From Catellatospora sp. IY07-71 (GTDB lineage Bacteria > Actinomycetota > Actinomycetes > Mycobacteriales > Micromonosporaceae): a stretch of DNA of 64,000 bases. The stretch lies in the NCBI RefSeq assembly GCF_018326265.1, contig NZ_AP023360.1, positions 6,879,001 through 6,943,000 on the forward strand, written 5' to 3'. Each line of letters begins with the position of its first letter. Position 1 is the stretch's first letter. This document shows, in pieces, positions 25,237 to 34,787 of this stretch. The position numbers and the translations under genes were made by a program. The notes below the pieces were generated by a model. The model was not told where the DNA came from and made no database searches. It saw only the letters and a list, made by a program, of their open reading frames with translations.

Positions 25237-26481
25237 ATGCTCAGATTGCACCGCCGCGGCCTCATGGCCGGCAGCGTCGCGCTCGCCGCCGCACTGGCGC
25301 TCAGCGCCTGCGGCGCCAAGACCGGCGAGAACGAAACCGCCGGCGGCGTCACCGCCGACACCTCGGGCGACACCGTCAAGGTGGGCCTGCTCAACTCGCT
25401 GTCGGGCACCATGGCCATCAGCGAGGTCACCGTACGCGACGCGATCCTGCTGGCCGTCGAGGAGATCAACGCCGCGGGGGGCGTGCTCGGCAAGAAGATC
25501 GAGCCCATCAGCGAGGACGGGGCCTCGGACTGGCCCACGTTCGCCGAGAAGGCCGAGAAACTGATCAAAGTGGACCGGGTGGCGGCCGTGTTCGGCTGCT
25601 GGACCTCGGCCAGCCGCAAGGCCGTGAAGCCGGTCTTCGAGGAGAACAAGGCGCTGCTGTTCTACCCGGTGCAGTACGAGGGCCTGGAGCAGTCGCCGTA
25701 CATCTTCTACACCGGCGCCACCACCAACCAGCAGATCGTGCCCGGCCTGGACTACCTCAAGGCGCAGGGCAAGAAGTCGGTCTACCTGGTCGGCAGCGAC
25801 TACGTGTTCCCGCGTACCGCAAACAAGATCATTAAGGCGTACGCCGAGGCCAACGGCCTGAAGGTGCTCGGTGAGGACTACGCGCCGCTGGGCAGCACCG
25901 AGTTCGGCACGATCGTGAACAAGGTGAAGACGGCCAAGGCCGACGCGGTGTTCAACACCCTCAACGGCGACAGCAACGTGGCCTTCTTCAAGGAGTACAA
26001 GTCCGCGGGCCTGACCGCGGCGGCGATGCCGGTCGTGTCGGTGTCGATCGCCGAGGAGGAGGTCAAGAGCATCGGCACGCAGTACCTCGCCGGCCAGCTC
26101 ACGGCGTGGAACTACTACCAGACCACCACCGGCCCGGCCAACGACAAGTTCGTCAAGGCGTACAAGGCCAAGTACGGCGCGGACAAGCCGACCAGCGACC
26201 CGATGGAGGCCGCGTACACCGCGGTCTACCTGTGGAAGGCCATGGTCGAGAAGGCGGGCAGCTTCGACGTCGAGAAGGTCAAGGGCGCCTCCGACGGCGT
26301 CACCTTCGAGGCGCCCGAGGGCCTGGTCACCGTGGACGGCGCGACGCAGCACATCCACAAGACCGCGCGCATCGGCAAGATCGGCGACGACGGCCTGATC
26401 ACCGAGGTGTGGAACTCCGGCAGCCCGGTCAAGCCGGACCCGTACCTCAAGGGCTACCCCTGGGCGACCGGCCTGTCCTGA
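25237..26481 (+). CDS. urtA: Urea ABC transporter substrate-binding lipoprotein
   Basis: A 414-residue lipoprotein. The signal [20 protein letters not shown] ends in the lipobox LSAC, so the mature protein is lipid-anchored outside the membrane. It is a type 1 periplasmic-binding fold of the amide/urea group: [60 protein letters not shown] and [12 protein letters not shown] are typical of UrtA/FmdD. I chose the ATG at 25237 because it has the lipobox signal and AGGGAG 10 bases upstream; earlier in-frame starts lack protein character. It is followed by permeases, ATPases and urease, which settles the substrate as urea. Confidence 0.95.
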   Translation: MLRLHRRGLMAGSVALAAALALSACGAKTGENETAGGVTADTSGDTVKVGLLNSLSGTMAISEVTVRDAILLAVEEINAAGGVLGKKIEPISEDGASDWPTFAEKAEKLIKVDRVAAVFGCWTSASRKAVKPVFEENKALLFYPVQYEGLEQSPYIFYTGATTNQQIVPGLDYLKAQGKKSVYLVGSDYVFPRTANKIIKAYAEANGLKVLGEDYAPLGSTEFGTIVNKVKTAKADAVFNTLNGDSNVAFFKEYKSAGLTAAAMPVVSVSIAEEEVKSIGTQYLAGQLTAWNYYQTTTGPANDKFVKAYKAKYGADKPTSDPMEAAYTAVYLWKAMVEKAGSFDVEKVKGASDGVTFEAPEGLVTVDGATQHIHKTARIGKIGDDGLITEVWNSGSPVKPDPYLKGYPWATGLS

Positions 26482-26491
26482 CCCACCTGAG

Positions 26492-26522
26492 GCGGTGGAG
26501 CGGCTCGGTGCCGCTCCACCGC
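26492..26522 (+). promoter_or_regulatory. Intercistronic hairpin between urtA and urtB
   Basis: Perfect 13-base arms (GCGGTGGAGCGGC and its complement) with a 5-base loop, 11 bases after the urtA stop. Such hairpins often protect the binding-protein mRNA or terminate partially, so that binding protein exceeds permease. Confidence 0.7.
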
Positions 26523-26551
26523 TCCGTCCCGTATCCGAGGTGTCCCCTGCC

Positions 26552-27439
26552 ATGACAGTGATAGTCGGCCAGCTGTTCACCGGCGTCAGCATCGGCGCGG
26601 TGCTGCTGCTCATCGCGCTCGGCCTGGCCCTGACCTTCGGCCAGATGAACGTCATCAACATGGCGCACGGCGAGTTCATCATGGCCGGCGCCTACACCAC
26701 GTACGTGCTCCAGCAGGCGATCACCGACGCGGGAGTCTCGCTGCTGGTCGCGATCCCGATCGCGTTCGCGGTCGCCGGGGGGATGGGCGTGCTGCTGGAG
26801 TGGGCGCTCATCCGCCGCCTCTACACCCGCCCGCTGGACACGCTGCTGGTCACCTGGGGCGTCTCGCTGATGCTGCAGCAGCTCGCCCGGGACATCTTCG
26901 GCGCGCCCAACGTGCAGACCAAGGCGCCGGACATCCTCACCGAGAGCACCTCGCTGGGCGGCGACGTCAGCATCGCCAACAGCCGCCTGTTCATCCTGGG
27001 GCTGGTCGTGCTCGCCGTCGTGGCGCTGACCGCCGCGCTGAAGCTCACGCCGCTGGGCAGGCGGATCCGGGCCGTGGTGCAGAACCGCGACCTGGCCGCC
27101 GTGTCCGGCATCCCCACCGGGCGCGTGGACCGGCTGACCTTCTTCATCGGATCCGGCCTGGCCGGGGTCGCCGGGGTGGCGCTGACGCTGCTCGGCCCGA
27201 TCGGCCCGACCATGGGCACCAATATCATCATCGACGCCTTCCTCGTCGTCGTGGTCGGCGGCATCGGGCAGCTCAAGGGCAGCGTGATCGTGGCGTTCAC
27301 GCTCGGCATGCTGCAGGCGATGGTCGAGTACCTGACCACGCTCAGCGTCGCCAAGGTGATCGTGTTCATCGCGATCGTGGCGTTCCTGCAGTGGCGCCCG
27401 CAGGGCCTGTTCACGCTGCGTACCAGGAGCCTGGCATGA
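26552..27439 (+). CDS. urtB: Urea ABC transporter permease UrtB
   Basis: A 295-residue LivH-type permease with about eight membrane segments (GQLFTGVSIGAVLLLIALGL, NVINMAHGEFIMAGAYTTYV, GTNIIIDAFLVVVVGGIGQL). The motif LTFGQMNVINMAHGE is diagnostic for branched-chain amino acid/urea permeases. The start is the ATG at 26552. The stop overlaps the urtC ATG by four bases. It forms the membrane channel with UrtC. Confidence 0.95.
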   Translation: MTVIVGQLFTGVSIGAVLLLIALGLALTFGQMNVINMAHGEFIMAGAYTTYVLQQAITDAGVSLLVAIPIAFAVAGGMGVLLEWALIRRLYTRPLDTLLVTWGVSLMLQQLARDIFGAPNVQTKAPDILTESTSLGGDVSIANSRLFILGLVVLAVVALTAALKLTPLGRRIRAVVQNRDLAAVSGIPTGRVDRLTFFIGSGLAGVAGVALTLLGPIGPTMGTNIIIDAFLVVVVGGIGQLKGSVIVAFTLGMLQAMVEYLTTLSVAKVIVFIAIVAFLQWRPQGLFTLRTRSLA

Positions 27440-28545
27440 AAGCTCTGACCGACATGAACCCCCGGCTGCGGGCCTGGCTCGGCTTCGGGCTCGGCGCGCT
27501 CGTGCTGTTCGCCGCCGCGCCCGCGCTGCTCAGCGACTTCCGGCTCAGCCTGCTGGCCAAGTACCTCTGCTTCGCCATCGTCGCCGTCGGCATCGGCCTG
27601 GCCTGGGGCCGTGGCGGCCTGCTGACCCTCGGGCAGGGCGTGTTCTTCGGCCTCGGCGGCTACGCCATGGCCATGCACCTCAAGCTCGCCGACGCCGGGC
27701 CGGGCAACATGCCCGACTTCATGGAGCTGTACGGGCAGCTCGACGAGCTCCCGGCGTGGTGGGCCCCGTTCGCGAACCCGGCGTTCGCGCTGGCCGCGAC
27801 GGTGCTGCTGCCCATGCTGGTCGCCTTCGGGCTCGGCACGCTGGTGTTCCGGCGGCGGGTGCGCGGGGCGTACTTCGCCATCCTCAGCCAGGCCCTGGCC
27901 GCCGCCATGGTCATCCTGCTCATCGGGCAGCAGGGCACCACCGGCGGCACCAACGGGCTCACCGACATCGACGGCTTCTTCGGCTACGACCTCGACGACC
28001 CGGTCAACCAGCGCATGGTCTACTTCATCATCGCCGCCGTCCTGCTCGGGCTGCTCGCGCTCACCCGCCAGCTGATGCGCTCCCGCTACGGCGAACTGCT
28101 GGTCGCGGTGCGCGACTCCGAGGAGCGGGTGCGCTTCCTCGGCTACAACCCGGCCAACGTCAAGCTCGTCGCGTACGTCGTCGCCGCGGGGATGGCGGGC
28201 CTGGCCGGGGCGCTGTTCGTGCCCGCGGTCGGCATCATCTCCCCCGCCCTGATCGGCATCGTGCCGTCGATCGAGTTCGTCATCGGGGTGGCCGTCGGCG
28301 GCCGGGCGGCGCTGCTCGGGCCGGTGCTCGGCGCGGTCGCCGTGGCCTGGGCCAAGACGGCGCTGTCCGAACGTTTCCCTGGCACCTGGACCTACCTCCA
28401 GGGCGCCATGTTCGTGCTGGTCGTGGCGTTCCTGCCGGGTGGTCTCGCGTCGCTGTGGGGCATGGTGCGGCGGCGACGCGAGACCACGCCCGCACCCGCG
28501 CCGGTGACCGGTGACCAGGCACTGATCAAGGAGGTGGCCGTATGA
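27436..28545 (+). CDS. urtC: Urea ABC transporter permease UrtC
   Basis: A 369-residue LivM-type permease with about nine membrane segments. KYLCFAIVAVGIGLAWGRGG, LLTLGQGVFFGLGGYAMAMH and VRDSEERVRFLGYNPANVKL are typical of UrtC. The central loop GTTGGTNGLTDIDGFFGYDL is also characteristic of the urea branch. It overlaps urtB upstream and urtD downstream by four bases each, indicating coupled translation. Confidence 0.95.
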   Translation: MKALTDMNPRLRAWLGFGLGALVLFAAAPALLSDFRLSLLAKYLCFAIVAVGIGLAWGRGGLLTLGQGVFFGLGGYAMAMHLKLADAGPGNMPDFMELYGQLDELPAWWAPFANPAFALAATVLLPMLVAFGLGTLVFRRRVRGAYFAILSQALAAAMVILLIGQQGTTGGTNGLTDIDGFFGYDLDDPVNQRMVYFIIAAVLLGLLALTRQLMRSRYGELLVAVRDSEERVRFLGYNPANVKLVAYVVAAGMAGLAGALFVPAVGIISPALIGIVPSIEFVIGVAVGGRAALLGPVLGAVAVAWAKTALSERFPGTWTYLQGAMFVLVVAFLPGGLASLWGMVRRRRETTPAPAPVTGDQALIKEVAV

Positions 28546-29303
28546 CCGCGGGCGGTCTGACCATTCGCGGGCTGCGGGTGGCGTTCGACGGGTTCGTCGC
28601 GGTGGACGGCGTGGACCTCGACGTCGCACCGGGCGACATCCGGTTCCTCATCGGCCCGAACGGGGCCGGCAAGACGACGCTGGTCGACGCGGTGACCGGG
28701 TTGGTCAAGGCGAGCGGGTCGGTGCGCTTCGGCGAGACCGAGCTGCTCGGCCGGGACGTGCACCGCATCGCCCGGCTGGGCGTGGGCCGCACCTTCCAGA
28801 CGGCGGCGCTGTTCGAGGAGCTGACCGTGCTGCAGAACCTCGACATCGCGGCGGGCGCGGGCCGCGGCCCGTGGACGATGCTGCGCAGCCGCCGGGCGGT
28901 GCCCGACGACGTCGCGTACGCGCTGGAGGCGATCGGGCTGACCGGCCGCCGCGACGCGCTCGCGGGCACCCTCGCGCACGGCCAGAAGCAGTGGCTGGAG
29001 ATCGGCATGCTGCTGGTGCAGAACGCCCGGCTGCTGCTGCTCGACGAGCCGGTCGCCGGGATGAGCCACGAGGAGCGCGAGGCCACCGGCGAGCTGCTCG
29101 GCAAGATCGCCGCCGACCGCACCGTGGTCGTCATCGAGCACGACATGGACTTCCTGCGCCGCTTCGCCCGCACCGTCACCGTGCTGCACGCCGGGAGGGT
29201 GCTCAGCGAGGGCACCGTCGCCCAGGTGCAGGCCGATCCGAAGGTCCAGGAGGTCTACCTCGGCCACGCGGCCGAGTCCGAGGCCCAGGAGGTGCAGGCG
29301 TGA
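28542..29303 (+). CDS. urtD: Urea ABC transporter ATP-binding protein UrtD
   Basis: A 253-residue LivG-type ATPase. Walker A is LIGPNGAGKTTLVDAV (about residues 36-51). The signature segment appears as TLAHGQKQWLEIGMLL, the degenerate LAHGQKQ form that typifies UrtD. Walker B is LLLLDEPVAGMSHEE and the H-loop is VVIEHDMDFLRRFA. It overlaps urtC by four bases and urtE by one. It powers urea import with UrtE. Confidence 0.95.
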   Translation: MTAGGLTIRGLRVAFDGFVAVDGVDLDVAPGDIRFLIGPNGAGKTTLVDAVTGLVKASGSVRFGETELLGRDVHRIARLGVGRTFQTAALFEELTVLQNLDIAAGAGRGPWTMLRSRRAVPDDVAYALEAIGLTGRRDALAGTLAHGQKQWLEIGMLLVQNARLLLLDEPVAGMSHEEREATGELLGKIAADRTVVVIEHDMDFLRRFARTVTVLHAGRVLSEGTVAQVQADPKVQEVYLGHAAESEAQEVQA

Positions 29304-29995
29304 TGCTGCGCATCGAGAAGGTGCACGCCGGGTACGGGCGCAGCACCGTGCTGCACGGCGTGGACGTGACCGTCGACGACGGCTCCGTCACCGCCGTGCT
29401 CGGCCACAACGGCGCGGGCAAGTCCACCCTGCTGCGCGCCGCGATCGGCCTGCTCCGGCCCCGGCAGGGGATGGTCCTGTTCGGCGGCGAGGACGTCACG
29501 AAGCTCGCCCCGCACGAGCGGGTGGCGCGCGGCATGGCGTACGTGCCGCAGGGCCAGCAGTGCTTCCCGCACCTGACCACGCTGGAGAACCTGCAGCTGG
29601 TCGCGGACGGCCGCCGGGGCGGCAAGGAGGCGCTCGCGAGCGCGCTCGACCTGTTCCCGGCGCTGACCGGGCTGCTGCGCCGCCGCGCCGGGCTGTTGTC
29701 CGGCGGGCAGCGCCAGCAGCTGGCCATCGCCCGCGCGCTGATCACCCGGCCCAAGCTGCTGCTGCTCGACGAGCCGACCGAGGGCATCCAGCCCAACGTG
29801 GTCGCCGAGATCGAGCAGGCGGTGCTGTCCCTGGCCGGGCGCGACGGCCTGTCCGTGCTGCTCGTGGAGCAGCATCTCGGCTTCGCGCTGCGCGCGGCGC
29901 ACCGCTACCACGTGCTCGAATCCGGCAGAGTGACCTCGTCGGGGGCGGGCGGCACCGCCGCCGAACCCGCCGTACGCGCGGCCCTCACGGTGTAA
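29303..29995 (+). CDS. urtE: Urea ABC transporter ATP-binding protein UrtE
   Basis: A 230-residue LivF-type ATPase: Walker A GHNGAGKSTLLRA, signature LLSGGQRQQLAIARAL, Walker B LLLLDEPTEGIQP, H-loop LLVEQHLGFALRAAH. The start is taken as the ATG at 29303 (TGATG junction with urtD); the GTG one codon earlier is an alternative. Twelve bases separate it from ureA, so transporter and urease are probably one transcript. Confidence 0.95.
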   Translation: MLRIEKVHAGYGRSTVLHGVDVTVDDGSVTAVLGHNGAGKSTLLRAAIGLLRPRQGMVLFGGEDVTKLAPHERVARGMAYVPQGQQCFPHLTTLENLQLVADGRRGGKEALASALDLFPALTGLLRRRAGLLSGGQRQQLAIARALITRPKLLLLDEPTEGIQPNVVAEIEQAVLSLAGRDGLSVLLVEQHLGFALRAAHRYHVLESGRVTSSGAGGTAAEPAVRAALTV

Positions 29996-30007
29996 GAAGG
30001 ACGGTCC

Positions 30008-30310
30008 ATGTTCCTCACCCAGCATGAGCAGGAACGTCTGCTCATCCATGTGGCGGCCGACGTCGCCGAGCGGCGCCGCGCCCGCGGCCTGCTGCTCAAC
30101 CACCCCGAGTCGGTCGCGATCATCACCCGTTTCCTGCTGGAGGGCGCCCGCGACGGGCGGACCGTCGTGGACCTGATGGACGCGGGCTGCCAGGTGCTGA
30201 CCCGCGCGGACGTGCTGCCCGGCGTCCCCGAGATGGTGAAGGAGGTGCAGGTGGAGGCGACGTTCCCGGACGGCACCAAGCTGGTGACGGTGCACCACCC
30301 GATCCGGTGA
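30008..30310 (+). CDS. ureA: Urease subunit gamma
   Basis: A 100-residue urease gamma subunit with the full family pattern: [50 protein letters not shown] and [20 protein letters not shown]. It packs with UreB and UreC in the nickel enzyme that hydrolyses urea to ammonia and carbamate. The stop TGA overlaps the ureB GTG start (GTGA). Confidence 0.97.
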   Translation: MFLTQHEQERLLIHVAADVAERRRARGLLLNHPESVAIITRFLLEGARDGRTVVDLMDAGCQVLTRADVLPGVPEMVKEVQVEATFPDGTKLVTVHHPIR

Positions 30311-30612
30311 TCCCCGGTGAGATCCTCTTCGGGGACGGCCCCGTCGAGATCAACGTGTCCCGGCCGACCACCACGCTGACCGTGGTCAACACCGCCGACC
30401 GGCCGGTGCAGGTCGGCTCGCACTACCACTTCGCCGAGGCCAACCCCGGCCTGTCCTTCGATCGCGCCGCAGCCTGGGGCCTGCGCCTGGCCGTCCCGGC
30501 CGGGACCGCCGTGCGCTTCGAGCCCGGTGTCACCCGCGAGGTCGAGCTGGTGCCGCTCGGCGGCCTGCGGGTCGTGCCTGGCCTACGCGGCGAGTGCGGA
30601 GGCGAGCTGTGA
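30307..30612 (+). CDS. ureB: Urease subunit beta
   Basis: A 101-residue urease beta subunit starting at GTG 30307 ([20 protein letters not shown]). The conserved [20 protein letters not shown] and [20 protein letters not shown] are intact. It is coupled to ureA by a four-base overlap. A 145-base gap with tandem repeat units separates it from ureC, unusual in an otherwise overlapping operon. Confidence 0.97.
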   Translation: MIPGEILFGDGPVEINVSRPTTTLTVVNTADRPVQVGSHYHFAEANPGLSFDRAAAWGLRLAVPAGTAVRFEPGVTREVELVPLGGLRVVPGLRGECGGEL

Positions 30613-30633
30613 CCGGCGACCGCGCGCGGCGGA

Positions 30634-30675
30634 GTACATCCCAGAAGTTGTACCTACATCCCAGAAGTTGTGGCC
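30634..30675 (+). repeat. Tandem repeat units of the dispersed palindromic element
   Basis: Two head-to-tail copies of TACATCCCAGAAGTTGT, at 30635-30651 and 30655-30671, the second extended by GGCC. The same unit forms the 46-base palindrome at 9910-9955. Here the copies are direct rather than inverted. They lie between ureB and ureC. Confidence 0.85.
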
Positions 30676-30757
30676 CGCGGCGGCAACACCTGGGTTGCCA
30701 CCGCGACACGAGGGTCGCCCCTTCCGGCATGGCCGAGTGCGAGAGGACCGAGGCGCT

Positions 30758-32464
30758 GTGACGATCCTGGTCAGCCGGGAGCGCTACGCGGCGCTCTACG
30801 GCCCCACCACCGGCGACCGCATCCGGCTCGCCGACACCAACCTGCTCATCGAGGTCGAGGCCGACCACTGCGCGGGCGGCGACGAGGCCGTCTTCGGCGG
30901 CGGCAAGGTCATCCGCGAGTCGATGGGCCAGTCCCGGGCCACCCGTGCGCAGGGCGCCCTGGACACCGTCATCACCGGGGCGGTGATCCTGGACCACTGG
31001 GGCATCGTCAAGGCCGACATCGGCCTGCGCGACGGCAGGATCGTCGCGATCGGACGCGCCGGCAACCCGGACACCATGCCCGGCGTACACCCGGAACTGG
31101 TCATCGGGCCCGCCACGGAGGTGATCGCCGGCAACGGGAAGATCGTCACCGCGGGGGCGGTCGACACGCACGTGCACTTCATCTGCCCCGACCTGGTGCA
31201 CGAGGCCCTCGCGAACGGCGTGACCACGCTGGTCGGCGGCGGCACCGGCCCGGCCGAGGGCACCAAGGCCACCACGGTCACCGCCAACGCGTGGCACCTG
31301 GCCCGGATGCACGAGGCGCTGGACACGTTCCCGGTCAACGTGCTGCTGCTCGGCAAGGGCAACACGGTGTCCGAGGAGGCCATGTGGGAGCAGCTGCGGG
31401 CCGGGGCGGGCGGGTTCAAGCTGCACGAGGACTGGGGCACCACGCCCGCCGCGATCGACGCCTGCCTGCGTGTCGCCGACGCGTCCGGGGTGCAGGTGTC
31501 CATCCACACCGACACCCTGAACGAGGCCGGGTTCGTGCAGGACACCCTGGCCGCGATCAACGGCCGGGCGATCCACTCGTACCACACCGAGGGCGCCGGG
31601 GGCGGGCACGCGCCCGACATCATCACCGTGGCGAGCCTGCCCCACATCCTGCCGTCGTCGACCAACCCGACCCGGCCGTACACCCGCAACACCCTCGCCG
31701 AGCACCTCGACATGCTGATGGTGTGCCACCACCTGAACGCGGCCGTGCCCGAGGACCTGGCGTTCGCGGAGAGCCGCATCCGGCCCTCCACCATGGCCGC
31801 CGAGGACCTGCTGCACGACCTCGGCGCGATCTCGATCATCGGGTCCGACTCGCAGGCCATGGGGCGCATCGGCGAGATCGTGCTGCGCACCTGGCAGACC
31901 GCGCACGTGATGAAGGACCGGGTCGGCGCGCTGCCCGGCGACGGGGCCGCCGACAACCACCGCGCCAAGCGGTACGTCGCGAAGTACACCATCTGCGCGG
32001 CCATGGCCAACGGGCTGGAGGGCGAAATCGGCTCGGTCGAGCCCGGCAAGCTCGCCGACCTGGTGCTGTGGGACCCGGCGTTCTTCGGCGTACGGCCGCA
32101 CCTGGTGGTCAAGGGCGGCATGATCGCGTACGCGCAGATGGGCGACGCGAACGCGTCCATCCCCACCCCGCAGCCCATGCTGCCCCGCCCGATGTTCGGC
32201 GCGTACGGCGTCGCCGCCGCGCACACCTCGCTCGCCTTCGTCGCGCCCGCCACGATCGAGGCCGGGCTGGAGCTGGACATCAGGCGGCGGATGGTGCCGG
32301 TCGGGGACGTGCGCTCGCGCGGCAAGGCCGACCTGCCGCACAACGGCGCCATGCCGCACATCGAGGTCGACCCGGACACGTTCACCGTCCGGATCGACGG
32401 CGAGGTCGTCGACCCCGACCCGCCGACCGTCCTGCCCATGGCCCAGCGGTACTTCCTGTTCTGA
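30758..32464 (+). CDS. ureC: Urease subunit alpha (catalytic)
   Basis: A 568-residue catalytic subunit of normal length. Nickel ligands and active-site residues are visible: [10 protein letters not shown] (two His), the Lys to be carbamylated in [36 protein letters not shown], the flap Cys-His in [20 protein letters not shown] and the Asp in [11 protein letters not shown]. The start is GTG at 30758 with GAGAGG upstream; frame upstream of this contains the repeat and is not urease-like. The stop shares a base with the ureF ATG. Confidence 0.97.
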   Translation: MTILVSRERYAALYGPTTGDRIRLADTNLLIEVEADHCAGGDEAVFGGGKVIRESMGQSRATRAQGALDTVITGAVILDHWGIVKADIGLRDGRIVAIGRAGNPDTMPGVHPELVIGPATEVIAGNGKIVTAGAVDTHVHFICPDLVHEALANGVTTLVGGGTGPAEGTKATTVTANAWHLARMHEALDTFPVNVLLLGKGNTVSEEAMWEQLRAGAGGFKLHEDWGTTPAAIDACLRVADASGVQVSIHTDTLNEAGFVQDTLAAINGRAIHSYHTEGAGGGHAPDIITVASLPHILPSSTNPTRPYTRNTLAEHLDMLMVCHHLNAAVPEDLAFAESRIRPSTMAAEDLLHDLGAISIIGSDSQAMGRIGEIVLRTWQTAHVMKDRVGALPGDGAADNHRAKRYVAKYTICAAMANGLEGEIGSVEPGKLADLVLWDPAFFGVRPHLVVKGGMIAYAQMGDANASIPTPQPMLPRPMFGAYGVAAAHTSLAFVAPATIEAGLELDIRRRMVPVGDVRSRGKADLPHNGAMPHIEVDPDTFTVRIDGEVVDPDPPTVLPMAQRYFLF

Positions 32465-33171
32465 TGCACTCGACCGCGTACCTGCTGCTGGCCGACGGGC
32501 GCTTCCCGTCCGGCGGCCACGCGCACTCCAGCGGCCTGGAGGCGGCCGTCGCGGCCGGCCGGGTCACCGACCTGGCCGGCCTGGAGTCCTTCCTGCGCGG
32601 CCGCCTGTCCTACGCCGCCCCTGTAGCCGCCGCCTTCACCGCCACCACCCACCTCACCGCTTCGCGGTTAGGAAGGGCACCTTCTACATCGGAATCCGAT
32701 AACAAGGTGCCCTTCCTTTCTCTTGATGCGGAGCTGGAGGCGCGGACGGTGTCGCCGGCGCTGCGGCTGGCGTCGCGGCGGCAGGGGCGGGCGCTGCTGC
32801 GGGCCGGGCGGCTGACATGGCCGTCGGAGCTGTACGCGTACCTGCCGAAGCATCCGGACGGGCCGCATCAGCCGCTGGCGCTGGGCGTCACCACGGCTGC
32901 AGCGGGACTGTCCACCGAGGAGTCCGCGCACGTCGCCGCGTACGGGGTGGTCACCGGGCCGGCCAGTGCCGCCGTGCGGCTGCTCGGGCTCGACCCGTAC
33001 CAGGTGCAGCACCTGCTCGCCCGCCTCGCGGGCGCCTGCGACGAGATCGCCGCGAGCGCGGCGGCCGTCGCCCACAAGTCCCCGGAGGAGCTGCCGGCCC
33101 ACGCGGCGCCGCTGGCCGACATCTCCGCCGAGATCCACGCCACCTGGGAGGTGCGTCTCTTTGCTAGCTGA
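32464..33171 (+). CDS. ureF: Urease accessory protein UreF with in-frame palindrome insertion
   Basis: A 235-residue GTPase-regulating accessory protein needed for nickel insertion. Family segments: [70 protein letters not shown] and WEVRLFAS. At about residues 66-87 the sequence [20 protein letters not shown] is not UreF-like; it is encoded by a 48-base palindromic element (32670-32717) whose insertion keeps the frame. It falls in a loop between helices, so function may survive. The protein ends 8 codons into the ureG overlap. Confidence 0.9.
   Translation: MHSTAYLLLADGRFPSGGHAHSSGLEAAVAAGRVTDLAGLESFLRGRLSYAAPVAAAFTATTHLTASRLGRAPSTSESDNKVPFLSLDAELEARTVSPALRLASRRQGRALLRAGRLTWPSELYAYLPKHPDGPHQPLALGVTTAAAGLSTEESAHVAAYGVVTGPASAAVRLLGLDPYQVQHLLARLAGACDEIAASAAAVAHKSPEELPAHAAPLADISAEIHATWEVRLFAS
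32670..32717. repeat. Palindromic element inserted within ureF
   Basis: Outer arms AGGAAGGGCACCTT (32670-32683) and AAGGTGCCCTTCCT (32704-32717) are perfectly complementary. The loop holds an inner palindrome ATCGGAATCCGAT (32688-32700). It looks like a short non-autonomous intergenic element of the type I recall being abundant in Micromonospora-like genomes; here it is inside a coding region. Target duplication is not obvious. Confidence 0.85.
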
Positions 33172-33871
33172 TCACGACGAGTCCGTTCCCCACACCCACC
33201 CCGAGCCGGGCGTCGACCCGCACCCGCCACTGCCGCAGCTGGACCGGGCGGTGCGCATCGGCATCGGCGGCCCCGTCGGCTCCGGCAAGACCGCCCTGGT
33301 CGCCGCCCTGTGCCGGGCGCTGGCCGACGAGCTGCGGCTCGCGGTGGTGACCAACGACATCTACACCACCGAGGACGCCGACTTCCTCAAGCGCGCGGGC
33401 GTGCTCGACCCGGCCCGCATCCGCGCCGTCGAGACCGGCTGCTGCCCGCACACCGCGATTCGTGACGACATCTCCGCCAACCTCGACGCGGTCGAGGAGC
33501 TGGAGGAGGCGTTCGGGCCGCTCGACCTGGTGCTCGTCGAGAGCGGCGGCGACAACCTCACCGCCACGTTCAGCAAGGGCCTGGTCGACCAGCAGATCTT
33601 CGTGGTGGACGTGTCCGGCGGCGACAAGGTGCCGCGCAAGGGCGGACCCGGTGTCACCACAGCCGACCTGCTCGTCATCAACAAGACCGACCTCGCCCCG
33701 CTGGTCGGCGCCGACCTGGGCGTGATGGACCGCGATGCCCGCGCCCGCCGCGGCGAGCTCCCGACCATCTTCCAGTCGATCGCCGAGGACCCGCACGCGA
33801 GCCAGGTCGCCGCCTGGGTGCGCCACGTCGTCGCGCACTCGCGCGGCCACGAGCACGCCGGGGCTCACTGA
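33161..33871 (+). CDS. ureG: Urease accessory GTPase UreG
   Basis: A 236-residue SIMIBI-class GTPase that drives nickel delivery. P-loop [18 protein letters not shown] (about residues 28-45), then [15 protein letters not shown], the metal-binding [24 protein letters not shown] and INKTDLAP. No ATG or GTG fits; the TTG at 33161 is preceded by GGGAGG at a suitable distance and overlaps ureF by 11 bases. The His-rich N terminus ([13 protein letters not shown]) may store nickel, which could matter because ureE is missing. Confidence 0.95.
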   Translation: MLADHDESVPHTHPEPGVDPHPPLPQLDRAVRIGIGGPVGSGKTALVAALCRALADELRLAVVTNDIYTTEDADFLKRAGVLDPARIRAVETGCCPHTAIRDDISANLDAVEELEEAFGPLDLVLVESGGDNLTATFSKGLVDQQIFVVDVSGGDKVPRKGGPGVTTADLLVINKTDLAPLVGADLGVMDRDARARRGELPTIFQSIAEDPHASQVAAWVRHVVAHSRGHEHAGAH

Positions 33872-34587
33872 TGCGCGCGCTGGCCAGGATCGTCGCCGAG
33901 GCCGACGGCCGCAGTGGCACCCGGCTGGCGCGCCTGCGCGGCGAACCGCCCCTGCAGCTGCGGCACACGCCGGACGGCTCGGGGGCGGCGACGGTGCACC
34001 TCATCGGCAGCGCGGCCGGTCCGCTGGGCGGCGACGACCTGCGGATCGAGATCGAGGTGGGGGCGGGGGCGGTGCTGTGTGTGCGTACCGTCGCCGCGTC
34101 CATCGCCCTGCCCGGCCGGGACGGGGCGCGCTCGCGGGTCTCGATCACCGCGGACGTCGCCGCCGGAGGCGAGCTGCGCTGGCTTCCCGAGCAGCTCGTC
34201 GCTGCGGCGGGCTGCCACCATCTGGCGGTGTCCACCGTGGAGCTGGCCGAGGGTGCGCGGCTGCTGTGGCGGGAGGAGCTGATCTGCGGCCGCCACGGCG
34301 AGCAGCCCGGCAACGCCGTGATCAGCACGTCGGTCGGCTACGGCGGCGCTCCCCTGCTGCGGCAGTCGCTGTCGGTCGGGCCGGACACCCCGGGGTGGGA
34401 TGGTCCGGCCGTTCTCGGCGCTGCCCGTGCCACCGGCAGCCTGCTCCACGTCGACCCGACCCTCGCCTCGGCCGGGCCTCAGGTGCTCGGGCCCTCCGCG
34501 GTGCGGATGCCGCTGACCGGTCCGGCGTCGCTGGTGAGCGCCACGGCCGCCGACGCGCACAGCCTGCGGGGCTACCTCGAGCCCTGA
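33871..34587 (+). CDS. ureD: Urease accessory protein UreD (UreH)
   Basis: A 238-residue accessory protein that scaffolds the UreF-UreG complex on apo-urease. Family signals: TVHLIGSAAGPLGGDDLRIE, RWLPEQLVAAAGCHHLAVST and LLWREELICGRHGEQPG. It shares one base with ureG (TGATG). As in other actinomycetes it is shorter than proteobacterial UreD. It ends the urt-ure operon; no nickel transporter and no ureE follow. Confidence 0.93.
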   Translation: MRALARIVAEADGRSGTRLARLRGEPPLQLRHTPDGSGAATVHLIGSAAGPLGGDDLRIEIEVGAGAVLCVRTVAASIALPGRDGARSRVSITADVAAGGELRWLPEQLVAAAGCHHLAVSTVELAEGARLLWREELICGRHGEQPGNAVISTSVGYGGAPLLRQSLSVGPDTPGWDGPAVLGAARATGSLLHVDPTLASAGPQVLGPSAVRMPLTGPASLVSATAADAHSLRGYLEP

Positions 34588-34787
34588 CCGGAGCCGCGGC
34601 GCCTCCGCGCCCTGGCCGGCTCGCACCCGGCGGCACCGGCCCAAACCGATTGCGTACGAGGTCCCGGCCGGTCAGGCTGGACGATCCCGTCGGGGACTGG
34701 CCCGAGGACCTCCGCGCGGCGCTGGCTGGATAAGGCGAGCCGCTGCCCGAGGCGGGACCGCGATGACGTAGCGCACCGCTGCCGCCG

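Noticed and set aside
34588-34733. Short frame ending in LDDPVGDWPEDLRAALAG after ureD
   Set aside because: Protein-like tail, but no plausible start with a ribosome site and no family; too little to call.
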